Shown here in pieces: positions 35,754-44,761 of a stretch of DNA of 64,000 nt (position 1 is its first letter; each line of letters begins with the position of its first letter). The position numbers and the translations under genes were made by a program. This DNA comes from Treponema_C sp050937815 (GTDB lineage: Bacteria > Spirochaetota > Spirochaetia > Treponematales > Treponemataceae). The stretch covers positions 1 through 64,000 of the forward strand of contig NZ_JACDIJ010000011.1 in assembly GCF_050937815.1 (NCBI RefSeq), given 5' to 3'. The notes beneath the pieces are model-generated. The model had not been told where the DNA came from. It was given only the letters and a program-made list of their open reading frames with translations, and made no database searches.

Positions 35754-35801
35754 TTCCGTATCTTCCCGTTTTTAAAAATCCTTTTAAATAATCCGAAACG
35801 C

Positions 35802-36797
35802 TTATGCTTTGCGGGCATTTTTGCGCATATCGAAGTATACCGCAATAATAATAATCGTTCCTTTTACCAAAAGCTGGTAATAAGAGTCGATGCTTAAATA
35901 GGTCATACCGTAGTTGATAATACCCATCGTCAATACACCGACAAGCATTCCGCCCATAGTTCCGACACCGCCTGATTGTGAAATACCGCCGACGGTAACC
36001 GCCGCAATGGCGTCAAGCTCCATTCCCTGACCGGTAAGCGAGTTTGCAAGCCCCAAACGCGACGATTGTAAAACGCCGGCGATACCGTATAAAAGGCCGG
36101 CCAAAGCATACACGATAACGAGGTTTGCTTCAACATTGATTCCGGCAACACGGGCGGCTTGCGGGTTTCCGCCGATTGCGTAAAAGTTCGCGCCCAATCG
36201 CGTATGTTTTAAGATAACCCATACAAGAAAGGCGGCAACCGCAACGTAAATGACAAGATTCGGAATAGGACCGACAAAGCCCTGTGCAATGTGCTTATAA
36301 CTGTCCTTTACGCTTCCGACAACCTTTGCCTGAGTATAGATAAGCTGAATACCGCGCGCCAAAGACATTGTACCCAGCGTTGCAATAAAGGGCGGAAGCT
36401 TTGCATAAGCGACGAGGGTTCCGTTAAAGGCGCCGAACAATAAACCTACAAGCATTGCCGCAATGATGGGCAAAAACAGGGGAAAATCTATACCGGGATA
36501 CATAGCCGAACTGTAATCCGGGTTTTGTGCAAAAGAAGCGGCAATACTGGTTGTAAGGCATACCATAAAACCAATTGATAAGTCGATACCTCGCGTAATG
36601 ATAATCATACCGACACCCAAGGCGGCAAAGGCTCTCACCGATTCGGCGATAACAAGATTTTGAAGCGATGCGACTTCCATAGAACCGCCGCGCGTTAAAA
36701 TGCCTAAGATAATGAATAAGAATACAAACGTAATATAGTTTGTATATTTACTGCCGAATTCTTTTAATGTACGGCGGTTTATGTTTAATTTATCCAT
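35802..36797 (-). CDS. Sugar ABC transporter permease (RbsC/XylH type)
   Basis: This 331-residue inner-membrane protein has about eight to ten hydrophobic helices. It belongs to the ribose/xylose/galactose ABC permease family, with ALGVGMIIITRGIDLSIGFMVCLT and the EAA-like loop PFIATLGTMSLARGIQLIY, then GGNPQAARVAGINVE and AIAAVTVGGISQSGGVGTMGGML. A single permease would form a homodimer. It follows the ATPase gene by 34 bp. The substrate is inferred to be L-fucose from operon context with fucU and fucI. Confidence 0.9.
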   Translation of the reverse strand: MDKLNINRRTLKEFGSKYTNYITFVFLFIILGILTRGGSMEVASLQNLVIAESVRAFAALGVGMIIITRGIDLSIGFMVCLTTSIAASFAQNPDYSSAMYPGIDFPLFLPIIAAMLVGLLFGAFNGTLVAYAKLPPFIATLGTMSLARGIQLIYTQAKVVGSVKDSYKHIAQGFVGPIPNLVIYVAVAAFLVWVILKHTRLGANFYAIGGNPQAARVAGINVEANLVIVYALAGLLYGIAGVLQSSRLGLANSLTGQGMELDAIAAVTVGGISQSGGVGTMGGMLVGVLTMGIINYGMTYLSIDSYYQLLVKGTIIIIAVYFDMRKNARKA

Positions 36798-36831
36798 AAA
36801 AATACTTCTCCTAATTTAAAAGTCTTTTCGA

Positions 36832-38358
36832 TTAATCGGAAAATTTAGTTGCCAAACGCATAACCGATTCTTGCGTTGCATCTTTTTTATCCAAAATACC
36901 GGTTAAGCGGCCGTTGCATAATACCGCAATACGCTGCGACATACCGATAAGTTCGGGCATTTCCGACGATACCATAATAATCGATTTTCCTTCTTTTACC
37001 AAATCCGTCATTATCGTATATATTTCATACTTTGCGCCGACATCTATACCGCGTGTCGGTTCATCCATTATAAGAACATCCGGTAAGGTCATAAGCCAGC
37101 GGCTTACAATAACCTTTTGCTGGTTTCCGCCGGACAGGTTTTGTATTTGCGTATTCATCGACGGCGTTTTGGTACGTAAAAGCAAGCTTAAACCGGTTGC
37201 CATCTTTTCAACTTCTTTATGGCGGATGAGGCGGAATTTATTCAGATATTTTTTTTCGGTATTTGTCGTAACGGCTGCCATAGCCGTATTCTTTGTTATC
37301 GATAACAGGGGAAATATACCCGTGCCACGCCTGTCTTCGGTAATAAGGCCGATTTTGTTTTTTATCGCATCGCGCGGAGAACGTATTTTTACTTTTTTAC
37401 CGTCTATAATAATTTCACCTACGGAAACGGCTCTCAGCCCGAACAATGCTTCAACCATTTCGGAGCGCTGAGCACCGACCAAACCTCCGATTCCTAAAAT
37501 TTCGGATTTACGTAAATCAAAGCTGATGTCTTGAAACGAATGAGGATTCGGAGAAGAAAGATGCTCGACTCTTAAACGAACTTCTCCGGGTACGGTGTCT
37601 ACCGGCGGAAATCGCTGTGTATTTACGCGCCCGATCATCAAGTTGATAAGCTTGTCTTCATTCAGTTCGGAAGCAGGGTAGGTTCCGACCATAGTACCGT
37701 CACGCATAACCGTTACTTCGTCGGCAATGCGGAATATTTCGTTCATGCGGTGTGAAATATATATAACTGCAACGCCTTTTGAGCGCAAATCGTTTACAAT
37801 TTTAAAAAGATGCTCGACTTCTTTTTCGGATAAAGAAGATGTGGGTTCGTCCATCACTACAACCGACGCACCGTAAGAAACCGCTTTTGCAATTTCGCAT
37901 GTTTGTTGAGCGGAAATGGAAAGATCGGACATTTTACTTGTAGGAGATATCGGCATATCGAGCTGTTTTAAAAGATGTGCCGTGTCTGCTATCATTTTAT
38001 GGTGATCTATAAAGGGAAATTTTCCCCCGCGTTTCGGTTCGCGGCCGAGCCAAATATTTTGCGCAACGGTACGCTGCGGCACATTCGATAATTCTTGATG
38101 TATCATAGAAATGCCCGCTTCCAAAGCGTCTTTTGCGTCATGAAATTTTACTTCTTTACCTTTAAATACAATCCTGCCCTTGTCCGGATGATATATACCG
38201 AACAAACATTTCATAAGGGTGGATTTTCCCGCGCCGTTTTCACCCATAAAAGCGTGTACCGTACCCGGTTTAACATTTATCGATACATTATCGAGGGCAA
38301 GAACGCCGGGGAATTGTTTTGTTATACCTTCCATACGGAGAATGTATTCGTCATTCAT
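36832..38358 (-). CDS. Sugar ABC transporter ATP-binding protein (MglA/RbsA type)
   Basis: This 508-residue ATPase with two nucleotide-binding domains energises sugar import. The first domain has Walker A GENGAGKSTL, the signature LSISAQQT and Walker B VVVMDEPTSSL. The second has a degenerate Walker A (GLVGAQRSEM), a signature LSGGNQQKV and Walker B VLIMDEPTRGID. This asymmetry is usual in the RbsA/MglA family. I use ATG at 38358 (MNDEYILRMEGIT), preceded by AGGAA; the longer frame starts in the intercistronic hairpin. It lies between the binding-protein gene and the permease gene. Confidence 0.9.
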   Translation of the reverse strand: MNDEYILRMEGITKQFPGVLALDNVSINVKPGTVHAFMGENGAGKSTLMKCLFGIYHPDKGRIVFKGKEVKFHDAKDALEAGISMIHQELSNVPQRTVAQNIWLGREPKRGGKFPFIDHHKMIADTAHLLKQLDMPISPTSKMSDLSISAQQTCEIAKAVSYGASVVVMDEPTSSLSEKEVEHLFKIVNDLRSKGVAVIYISHRMNEIFRIADEVTVMRDGTMVGTYPASELNEDKLINLMIGRVNTQRFPPVDTVPGEVRLRVEHLSSPNPHSFQDISFDLRKSEILGIGGLVGAQRSEMVEALFGLRAVSVGEIIIDGKKVKIRSPRDAIKNKIGLITEDRRGTGIFPLLSITKNTAMAAVTTNTEKKYLNKFRLIRHKEVEKMATGLSLLLRTKTPSMNTQIQNLSGGNQQKVIVSRWLMTLPDVLIMDEPTRGIDVGAKYEIYTIMTDLVKEGKSIIMVSSEMPELIGMSQRIAVLCNGRLTGILDKKDATQESVMRLATKFSD

Positions 38359-38383
38359 TGGAATTCCTGTGTGTGTATTTTTA

Positions 38384-38407
38384 AGGAGGGGTAAAAGCAC
38401 CCCTCCT
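38384..38407 (-). promoter_or_regulatory. Intercistronic hairpin downstream of the binding-protein gene
   Basis: AGGAGGGGT and ACCCCTCCT form 9-nt arms with a 6-nt loop in the gap between the sugar-binding protein and ABC ATPase genes. Such hairpins often let the binding protein be made in excess over the membrane parts. Function here is inferred from position. Confidence 0.55.
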
Positions 38408-38462
38408 AGGGATTGCTGCAAAACGGATTGCTTTTTGAAAATCCCTTTTTTACGTTATTGTT

Positions 38463-39545
38463 TTATTTTACAATCGGTTTAAAGGGAACCAAATAGCACT
38501 GAGCCAAAATAGCGGTGTCGGTTACAGGATCTTCACCGGTAACGGCTTTAGCTGCCGATAAGCCGGCCTTTGTCGTATAACCGATAGCGGTGCCCTTTGT
38601 AGCAACCTGATATACCAATTCAAAAGCGGTGGTGGACTGACCTACGGAGTCCTGCAAAACGGTGGCATACATTTTGTTTTCGTTCATAGAACGCACACCG
38701 GTTTCCGTTCCGTCAACGCCGATAACCGGTACTTTCAATACGGTACCGTCGCCGTTGGTATCTTTGGTAACATCGGAAGGATTGTCGGTGTATTTGTTGG
38801 TCAACATGGATTCGATTGCACCGAGTCCCATATCGTCGTTTTGAGCGATAACAACGTTGAATTTACCGTTGTGTGCGGCAATCCATGCGTCCATTTTTTG
38901 CTGAGCTTCGCCGGCACCCCAGTTTGCCGTATCTTCGGCAACCATATTCACCGTGTAACCGCGGGAAGCAAGACCTTCAACAACACCTTTTTTGCGGTTT
39001 ACTTGGGCAGGATGTCCGAGCTGACCGTTTAAGAGCAATGCATTTACGGTTTTTCCGGGCGCCTTATCGGGATATTTTTTAAAATAATCGTCGATAATTT
39101 GAGCTTGAATATCGCCCGCTACGCTTTCCGGAGAAGAAGCAAGGAAGAAATTCTTACCTACTTTCAAAGCGGCAACGGAAGGTTGAATGTTGGAAAAAGC
39201 GGCGGCTCCGCCTTTCGCATTGATAGCCTTTGCCATTTGTTCGGTTGCAGCAGTATCTTGAGGAATAATAACAAAGTATTTTACACCCTGTGTCAACAAT
39301 GTGTTCAATTGGTCAAGCTGTGTTGCAACGTCGCCGTTACCGTCCATAACTTTTAAGTCAACGTTGTTTTCTTCAGCCAACTTTTTTAAGTTATCGGCAT
39401 AGTCACGGACAAAGGTTTCGTTTAAGTTGCGGATAAGGGCTCCCATTACAACTTTGCCGTCTGCAGCACTTTTTTTCGTACAGCCTACAAACATCATTCC
39501 CGCCATGAGCACGGAAACCATCAATACCAATCCTAATTTTTTCAT
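38463..39545 (-). CDS. Sugar-binding lipoprotein of the ABC transporter
   Basis: This 360-residue periplasmic-binding protein (Peripla_BP_4 family) has a lipoprotein signal (about 1-22, Cys in FVGC). Two lobes follow with VVMGALIRNLNETFVRDYADNL, ITFFVIIPQDTAA-type (YFVIIPQDTAATEQMAKAI) and VVIAQNDDMGLGAIESM segments, and VPVIGVDGTETGVRSMNENKM near the hinge. It delivers the sugar to the RbsC-type permease. It follows fucU by 50 bp, including a small hairpin (39569-39583). L-fucose is inferred as substrate. Family members also bind galactose, ribose or autoinducer-2. Confidence 0.88.
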   Translation of the reverse strand: MKKLGLVLMVSVLMAGMMFVGCTKKSAADGKVVMGALIRNLNETFVRDYADNLKKLAEENNVDLKVMDGNGDVATQLDQLNTLLTQGVKYFVIIPQDTAATEQMAKAINAKGGAAAFSNIQPSVAALKVGKNFFLASSPESVAGDIQAQIIDDYFKKYPDKAPGKTVNALLLNGQLGHPAQVNRKKGVVEGLASRGYTVNMVAEDTANWGAGEAQQKMDAWIAAHNGKFNVVIAQNDDMGLGAIESMLTNKYTDNPSDVTKDTNGDGTVLKVPVIGVDGTETGVRSMNENKMYATVLQDSVGQSTTAFELVYQVATKGTAIGYTTKAGLSAAKAVTGEDPVTDTAILAQCYLVPFKPIVK

Positions 39546-39595
39546 AAGATTACTCCTTATTTATTTTTGGGTGACTAACACCCTTATACCAGATA

Positions 39596-40045
39596 TTAAA
39601 GCGCCCAATGCGCGGCAACGGGCACCACTCCTTTTTTGAGGATAATATTACCGTATTTTACCGTTTCGCCGGTAACCACAATCGCAAAAGCCGATTTCGA
39701 CCGCTCATAAAAGGCAAAACGGTCTATACGTGTTATCGCAGGGGAGTCGGGATAAATGTTTTTTATAGCTTTGACATAAGATGCCTCAACGGCAGGATCG
39801 AGCGTATCGCCCTTTACAGCCTGCATCATAACCAAAGCATCCGGTACATAGGAGTCGATATTTATCAAACGCAAAATACCGTCAAGCAGTGCAGGAATTT
39901 TAATACCGTCGGCACGGAGTACCCGCGTATTGCATGAATCCGCAGGATAAAACGCGTCGGACAGCACCAGCTCGTCACCGTGCCCCATGCGGTGTAAAAC
40001 GGAAATCAATTCGGGACTTATAACGGGAGAAACTCCGATCAACAT
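39596..40045 (-). CDS. fucU: L-fucose mutarotase (RbsD/FucU family)
   Basis: This 149-residue cytoplasmic protein interconverts alpha and beta anomers of L-fucose for FucI. It opens with MLIGVSPVISPELISVLHRMGHGDELVLSDAFYP, the conserved His/Asp region of the FucU/RbsD family. It also has RIDRFAFYERSKSAFAIVVTGE and ends in IILKKGVVPV. FucU rather than RbsD is favoured by RADGIKIPALLDGIL and by fucI in the operon. It is the first gene after the fuc promoter, with GGAGG upstream of the ATG. Confidence 0.9.
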   Translation of the reverse strand: MLIGVSPVISPELISVLHRMGHGDELVLSDAFYPADSCNTRVLRADGIKIPALLDGILRLINIDSYVPDALVMMQAVKGDTLDPAVEASYVKAIKNIYPDSPAITRIDRFAFYERSKSAFAIVVTGETVKYGNIILKKGVVPVAAHWAL

Positions 40046-40091
40046 ACAACGCCTCCAAACTTATATAAATAGCAAACATTTTACAAAAATC

Positions 40092-40107
40092 ATGTAATCG
40101 TTTACAT
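40092..40107. promoter_or_regulatory. LacI-type operator
   Basis: ATGTAATCGTTTACAT is a near-perfect 16-bp palindrome with a central CG, the usual form of LacI/GalR operators. It lies just downstream of and against the -10 box of the fuc promoter, where a bound repressor would block transcription. It is the likely target of the LacI-family protein encoded in the operon. Confidence 0.7.
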
Positions 40108-40139
40108 AGTATAATCGCATTGAAATTCAAATCTGTCAA
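40108..40139 (-). promoter_or_regulatory. Promoter of the L-fucose operon
   Basis: On the minus strand a consensus TTGACA (40134-40139) is followed by GATTAT at 17 nt (40111-40116) or TATACT at 20 nt (40108-40113). The operator 40092-40107 abuts the -10 region. Confidence 0.6.
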
Positions 40140-40236
40140 GAAAAATTTTATCATTTTAATGAAAATTCCATAAAAAACGGGATTTTTTTTATAAACTTTC
40201 CGTTAAAATCCGTGTTTTTGCGCGATATCGTCCGTG

Positions 40237-40265
40237 TTGTCTTTTTTTTTCCTATCAGATATAAT
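40237..40265 (+). promoter_or_regulatory. Promoter of the cyclase-like gene
   Basis: TTGTCT (40237-40242) and TATAAT (40260-40265) are spaced by 17 nt. The expected transcription start coincides with the ATG at 40272, and no ribosome binding site is seen. Confidence 0.65.
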
Positions 40266-40271
40266 AAATCC

Positions 40272-41021
40272 ATGAATTCTGAAGATATAAAAAGTCTCGC
40301 ATTCGGTTCGCGAAAAGACGGCAGCATTGAACTGGATGCATCAACCCTTTCCGGTTTTAAAAAAATGCCTATCGATATTTTTGACAATATATATTTAGGC
40401 GAAACAAAACCGGATGCTTTAATATTATGTATCGATGTACGCGGTTTCAGTAATTTTCTTTGTTCACAAGACGACAAATTAGTTTTTTCACTTATCACCT
40501 CTTTTACATCAAATTTTTTATCATGCGTAAATCAATTCGGCTGCGGCTGTTCTTACTATAAATTACTCGGTGACGGGGCTCTGATAATTTGGGATAAAAC
40601 GGATGCTCGTACTTTGACGGAAGCTATCATGGTTTTCGAAATGTACAGTGAATTTACCCAAGAAGAATTATTTAAACCGTATCCGGAACTCGGTCTTGCC
40701 GGAGCTCTTGTTATGGACCAAGTGTATAAATATGAAATTTCGGCGGAGGCTTCTTTGCTAAAATATCGGGATTATGTGGGTTATGGAATAAATCTTGCCT
40801 GTCGTTTGCAGGGGCTTGCCCTAAAGTCGGAACTCATTATAAACAAAGAACTGACAAAACTAGATGCTCTTATAACCACAACAAAGGATAATCCCGCCCT
40901 GCTTGAGGACTTGGTACGTTTAAAGGGCATAAAAGAAGAAGATAAAAAAATATTATATTTTTACAAAGACATAAAAGAAAATAACGCTTTCGGAGTCAAT
41001 AGGCATAACTATTGTATATAA
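40272..41021 (+). CDS. Class III nucleotidyl-cyclase-like protein
   Basis: This 249-residue cytoplasmic protein has a cyclase homology domain (about 45-235). Metal-binding aspartates are Asp55 (CIDVRGFSNFL) and Asp101 (KLLGDGALIIW), the base-contacting Lys is Lys97, and the transition-state pair is Asn174 and Arg178 (YGINLACRL). The usual second base-specifying Asp (IGDxVN) is Tyr171 here. It may make cAMP or cGMP, another nucleotide, or be a sensor without activity. It diverges from the fucose operon. The ATG at 40272 has a strong promoter so close that the mRNA is probably leaderless. The gene is AT-rich and stands at the edge of the AT-rich island. Confidence 0.75.
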   Translation: MNSEDIKSLAFGSRKDGSIELDASTLSGFKKMPIDIFDNIYLGETKPDALILCIDVRGFSNFLCSQDDKLVFSLITSFTSNFLSCVNQFGCGCSYYKLLGDGALIIWDKTDARTLTEAIMVFEMYSEFTQEELFKPYPELGLAGALVMDQVYKYEISAEASLLKYRDYVGYGINLACRLQGLALKSELIINKELTKLDALITTTKDNPALLEDLVRLKGIKEEDKKILYFYKDIKENNAFGVNRHNYCI

Positions 41022-41035
41022 AGATATGTCCGTAC

Positions 41036-41307
41036 TCACAACAAATAGGACACAAGCGAATGTTTTTGTGCATAGAATGCAGCCTCAAACTGTTTTGAAA
41101 TCAAGAAGTTCAAACCTTCATGCGGACGTTGGTTTTCGTACTTAAAAATCCACTCGTCAATAATGCCCTGCAACTTGTGTACATCCATTTGTTTATAGTG
41201 ATAATCCAGCGCACCATACATTCAGTCTGTAATGTTCCGATGAACCGCGCACAAATGGGCAGCACAAAACAACGTATTTCAATCCAGGCACCCGCAGTCA
41301 AAAAATC
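41036..41307 (-). pseudogene. Remnant of an IS3/IS481-type transposase
   Basis: Two adjacent frames encode pieces of one integrase-core protein. The upstream frame (about 41222-41301) reads ARFIGTLQTEC. The downstream frame (41036-41221) continues YGALDYHYKQ through FKYENQRPHEGLNF. A frameshift near 41219 separates them. This is the C-terminal end of the DDE domain. No start, N-terminal part or inverted repeats can be seen. It lies at the left edge of the AT-rich uronate region. Confidence 0.75.
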
Positions 41308-41498
41308 TGCTTAAATTTTCCTAAAATTTGAGGCCGGTTCAGTATATCAAGTTTCACATCCCCCATATCAAAGCCAAATATGTAAGAATATTACGTGTAT
41401 TAAAGATACGACTTCCCTTCACAACTTCACAATAGCGTTGAGATGAAGAATAAAAAATACAGTGGTATAGGCATACATCAGCGATTGATGATTTTTAT
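41308..41498. other. AT-rich spacer between transposase remnant and uxaC
   Basis: No gene or clear signal is seen here. The DNA is AT-rich and probably belongs to the same acquired segment as the genes to its right. Confidence 0.4.
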
Positions 41499-42890
41499 CT
41501 ATTTGAGAAAATATTTTATTACATTATTATAAGAAATATCTTCACAAAGCTTTCCGAGCATTTCCGTATAAGGATATTCTCCTCTGTCATAATAGGATGC
41601 AATATAGGAACAAAGGATTCTCCTAAAATAATCATGTCGTGAGTAGGAAAGAAAGGACCTTGAATCGGTTAACATTCCTATAAATCCACCCAGTAATCCT
41701 GTATTAGCAAGAGCATCCATCTGCTCTATCATTCCTTTTTTATGGTCTTGCATCCACCAAGCAGCTCCCAATTGAATTTTCGAATCTACCCCGGTTTCAT
41801 GAAACGTATAACAAAGACTTGCAAGCGGCCAAAGATCTTTTGGATTGAGCGAAAAGAGTATTATTTTTGTAAGTATTCCATTTTCTTCAAGGTAGTTTAA
41901 AAGTTCTCCAATGGGAAGTGACATTTCAAAATCTCCGGGAGTATCATAGCCGCAAGCCTCCCCGACTTTTCTAACCATTTTCATGTTCTGATTTCTATTA
42001 CATCCCGCATGCAATTCTACAACCCAATTTCGTTTTTTATATTCCGAAAAAAGAAAAACAAGCAGAGTACATTTCCATCTTTGAATTTCAACCTTTGTTA
42101 AGGTTTCGCTTTTCATTATTTTCAGGAAAATATCGGACATCTCATCTTCTGATGTCATATTAAACACAAATGCATTAAGATCATGATCGCTCGCAACACA
42201 TCCCGCATTATCAAAGTCATCCATTCTCTTTATAACGGCCGCAAGAAAATCCTGATAAGATTTAATTTCATAACCATGTTTTTCAATCGCATGAATTTCA
42301 TCTATAAATTTTTGGCTATTGACGTTTAATATTCTGTCAGGTCGCCATGCAGGAAGAACCATACATTCTTTCCATTCTTTTTTCAACTTTTCATGATAAC
42401 CCAAATCAGCCGAAACATCTTCCGTAGTACATAAACCCCGCACATTATACAACGAAAGTATTTTTCTTGGGGATAATTTTTTTTCATTTATAATTTTTTT
42501 TGTTTTATTCCAAATTCTTAATGCAGATTCTTTTGTAAGAACTTCTCTTATTTTGAATATGTCATTTAATTCCCTATAACTCCAATGCAAAACAGGATTA
42601 CCCATCGCATAATAAAGAGTATCGATGAAAATCAAATACTTTTTATAAATATCTCCTTCTCCCGTAACATACTTTTCATCAATACCGCGGGATCTTATCA
42701 ATCTCCACTTATAATGATCATGATTAAGCCAGAGTTCCCCCAAAGAAGAAAATTGAACATCCTCATATATCTCCTTTGCTGACAAATGACAATGATAATC
42801 AAAAATAGGTTTTTTTACGGCGTGTTCCGTATACAAATTCACGGCAAGAGGGCTATCCAATAAAAACTCATCTGAAAAAAAATCTCTCAT
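41499..42890 (-). CDS. uxaC: Glucuronate (uronate) isomerase
   Basis: This 463-residue cytoplasmic enzyme converts D-glucuronate to D-fructuronate (or galacturonate to tagaturonate). It is an amidohydrolase-fold protein with the metal His pair HCH (33-35, FDYHCHLSAKEI), then SYRELNDIF, VVELHAGCNRNQNMKM, LGAAWWMQDHKKGMIEQMD, LTDSRSFLSYSRHDYFRRI. Length is normal (E. coli 470). It is the last gene of the minus-strand uronate operon, 29 bp after the TRAP large permease gene. Base composition is AT-rich like the rest of the island. Confidence 0.92.
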   Translation of the reverse strand: MRDFFSDEFLLDSPLAVNLYTEHAVKKPIFDYHCHLSAKEIYEDVQFSSLGELWLNHDHYKWRLIRSRGIDEKYVTGEGDIYKKYLIFIDTLYYAMGNPVLHWSYRELNDIFKIREVLTKESALRIWNKTKKIINEKKLSPRKILSLYNVRGLCTTEDVSADLGYHEKLKKEWKECMVLPAWRPDRILNVNSQKFIDEIHAIEKHGYEIKSYQDFLAAVIKRMDDFDNAGCVASDHDLNAFVFNMTSEDEMSDIFLKIMKSETLTKVEIQRWKCTLLVFLFSEYKKRNWVVELHAGCNRNQNMKMVRKVGEACGYDTPGDFEMSLPIGELLNYLEENGILTKIILFSLNPKDLWPLASLCYTFHETGVDSKIQLGAAWWMQDHKKGMIEQMDALANTGLLGGFIGMLTDSRSFLSYSRHDYFRRILCSYIASYYDRGEYPYTEMLGKLCEDISYNNVIKYFLK

Positions 42891-42919
42891 TTAAACATTT
42901 TCCATGCAGTCTTTTGGTT

Positions 42920-44203
42920 TCAATAAAGCAAATTGGGAATAAACATTGTAATCTGAGGGAAAAACACCAAAACGACAACTTCCAGCAATACGGAGATAAA
43001 AAACGGCAACGAATATTTAACATAATCCTGTATTGATGTCTTGTGTATTCCGCAAACAACATAAATTGCAGTACCTACAGGCGGTGTCATACATCCCATT
43101 GTAACAATCGTCATCATACATATTCCAAAATGAACAGGATTTATTTCAAGCTCTGTAACCACAGGAAGAAAAATCGGAGTAAGTAACAAAATATTTACAT
43201 TTGAATCGACAAGCATCCCCGTTAGAAATAAAAATCCGAGCATGAGTAGAACCATAAGTTGAGGACTATCGGTTATTCCAATTAAAAAAGCAGACATAAT
43301 TTTAGGAATATTTCCATATGTAAGTGCATAACTAAATATTCCAGAGAGTGCAATTATAAAAATTATTGCGCCCGTATCTATAACGGCATTTTTTAAACTG
43401 CGAATAAAGCTTTCTATCGTAAGTTCTTTATAGACGAAAGTTCCGATGACAATTGCATAAACAACAGCAAAGGCTCCTGCTTCACTTGGTGTAAAAAAAC
43501 CAAACCTAATACCAATAATGAGAATAATAGGAAACAAAAGAGCCCATACGGATGTTTTTAGATTATCCATCAATTCCTTAAAAGTAAATCGTTTCGAATC
43601 GGGTCTTGGGGCATCATATCCATGCCTGCGACTTGTAATAGTTACGGTAACCATTAATACCAAACACATCAAAAAACCGGGAACAATACCTGCCGCAAAA
43701 AGCTGACCGATAGAAACCTCTCCTACGAAACCGTATAAAATGAGACCGAGACTCGGCGGGATTGTGGCCGTAATAAGACTGGTAAGACATGTAAGACCAC
43801 ATGTATAACCTTTAGGATAGCCGCGACTATCCATCTCTGGGCCTAAAATGCGTATCTCCATTCCGGCATCCGCACAAGCAGACCCGGAAACACCTCCCAT
43901 CAACGTGGAAAGAATAACATTTACCTGCGCCGTACCTCCATACATCCTTCTTGTAATAAGACGGGCAAGCGAAAGAAGATGTTTTGTTATTCCGGTTTCA
44001 TTCATAAGATTACCGGCAAATAAAAAGAACGGAACCGCTAGAAAAGAAAAAGATTGCGTCTGTGATACAACTCGCTGAACCAAAACCGTCCAAGGGATCT
44101 CATTATTGATAAGAAAGTATCCGCCTCCTGCAATTCCAATAACAAACGCAACCGGCATACCTATTACCAGGAGAATAATAAAAAGTGTCAACAATAACCA
44201 CAT
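42920..44203 (-). CDS. TRAP transporter large permease (DctM type)
   Basis: This 427-residue inner-membrane protein has about 11-12 hydrophobic helices. It is the large subunit of a tripartite ATP-independent transporter, with FLAVPFFLFAGNLMNETG, MGGVSGSACADAGM, IPPSLGLILYG and GMLVDSNVNILLLTPIFLPV, MGCMTPPVGTAIYVVC. It uses the ion gradient to import an organic acid. It overlaps the small permease gene by 16 bp. Uronate is the inferred substrate. Confidence 0.9.
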   Translation of the reverse strand: MWLLLTLFIILLVIGMPVAFVIGIAGGGYFLINNEIPWTVLVQRVVSQTQSFSFLAVPFFLFAGNLMNETGITKHLLSLARLITRRMYGGTAQVNVILSTLMGGVSGSACADAGMEIRILGPEMDSRGYPKGYTCGLTCLTSLITATIPPSLGLILYGFVGEVSIGQLFAAGIVPGFLMCLVLMVTVTITSRRHGYDAPRPDSKRFTFKELMDNLKTSVWALLFPIILIIGIRFGFFTPSEAGAFAVVYAIVIGTFVYKELTIESFIRSLKNAVIDTGAIIFIIALSGIFSYALTYGNIPKIMSAFLIGITDSPQLMVLLMLGFLFLTGMLVDSNVNILLLTPIFLPVVTELEINPVHFGICMMTIVTMGCMTPPVGTAIYVVCGIHKTSIQDYVKYSLPFFISVLLEVVVLVFFPQITMFIPNLLY

Positions 44204-44706
44204 TTTTCCACCCCTGATTCAATGTCCCTGAAGAGCACAACAATATTATGAATTATACTCATTATCATAAACATACCGGAACAAGGAAGACTTAAAGTAA
44301 CAAATCCGTAACTTATCTTAAGAGTTTGAAAACTTCTGTTCCAGTTCTTTATCGCCAGAGGAAATCCGTACTTTATAAGTATCAACACGAAAAAGAACAT
44401 TATAACTAAATTTATCATCTTTATTTTTTTCTGAATCCGAAGGTTAAGATGCATGGTAACAAGATCTACGCCAACCAAAGATCCTTTTCTCAAAGTAATA
44501 TCTGCACCAAAAAACGCTGCCCATGCAAAACAAAGTTGGGAAACATCAACCGTCCATGCAAGCGGCATATTCAATTTCCTCAGTATTGCGGAAATAAAAA
44601 CCAACAGGATAACCATTAAGAACAATACGCAACAAAAAAACATCTCTATCTTACAAAGCTTCTCGTAAAACCGAGATAATTTTACAAAAAAAGTTGCCTT
44701 TATCAT
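44188..44706 (-). CDS. TRAP transporter small permease (DctQ type)
   Basis: This 172-residue membrane protein with four hydrophobic helices has the DctQ signature AWTVDVSQLCFAWAAFFGADITLRKGSLVGVD. It partners the large permease encoded immediately downstream, whose start it overlaps. Length is typical for the family. Confidence 0.88.
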   Translation of the reverse strand: MIKATFFVKLSRFYEKLCKIEMFFCCVLFLMVILLVFISAILRKLNMPLAWTVDVSQLCFAWAAFFGADITLRKGSLVGVDLVTMHLNLRIQKKIKMINLVIMFFFVLILIKYGFPLAIKNWNRSFQTLKISYGFVTLSLPCSGMFMIMSIIHNIVVLFRDIESGVEKCGYC

Positions 44707-44761
44707 AAACCCTCATTCACACAAAGCCGCTGCCAAAAGATCGGGCAGCGGACATTATTCA

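Noticed and set aside
41110..41301. Intact small protein from the transposase region
   Set aside because: Its end matches no protein, and the continuation lies in a second frame, so it is a frameshifted transposase remnant.
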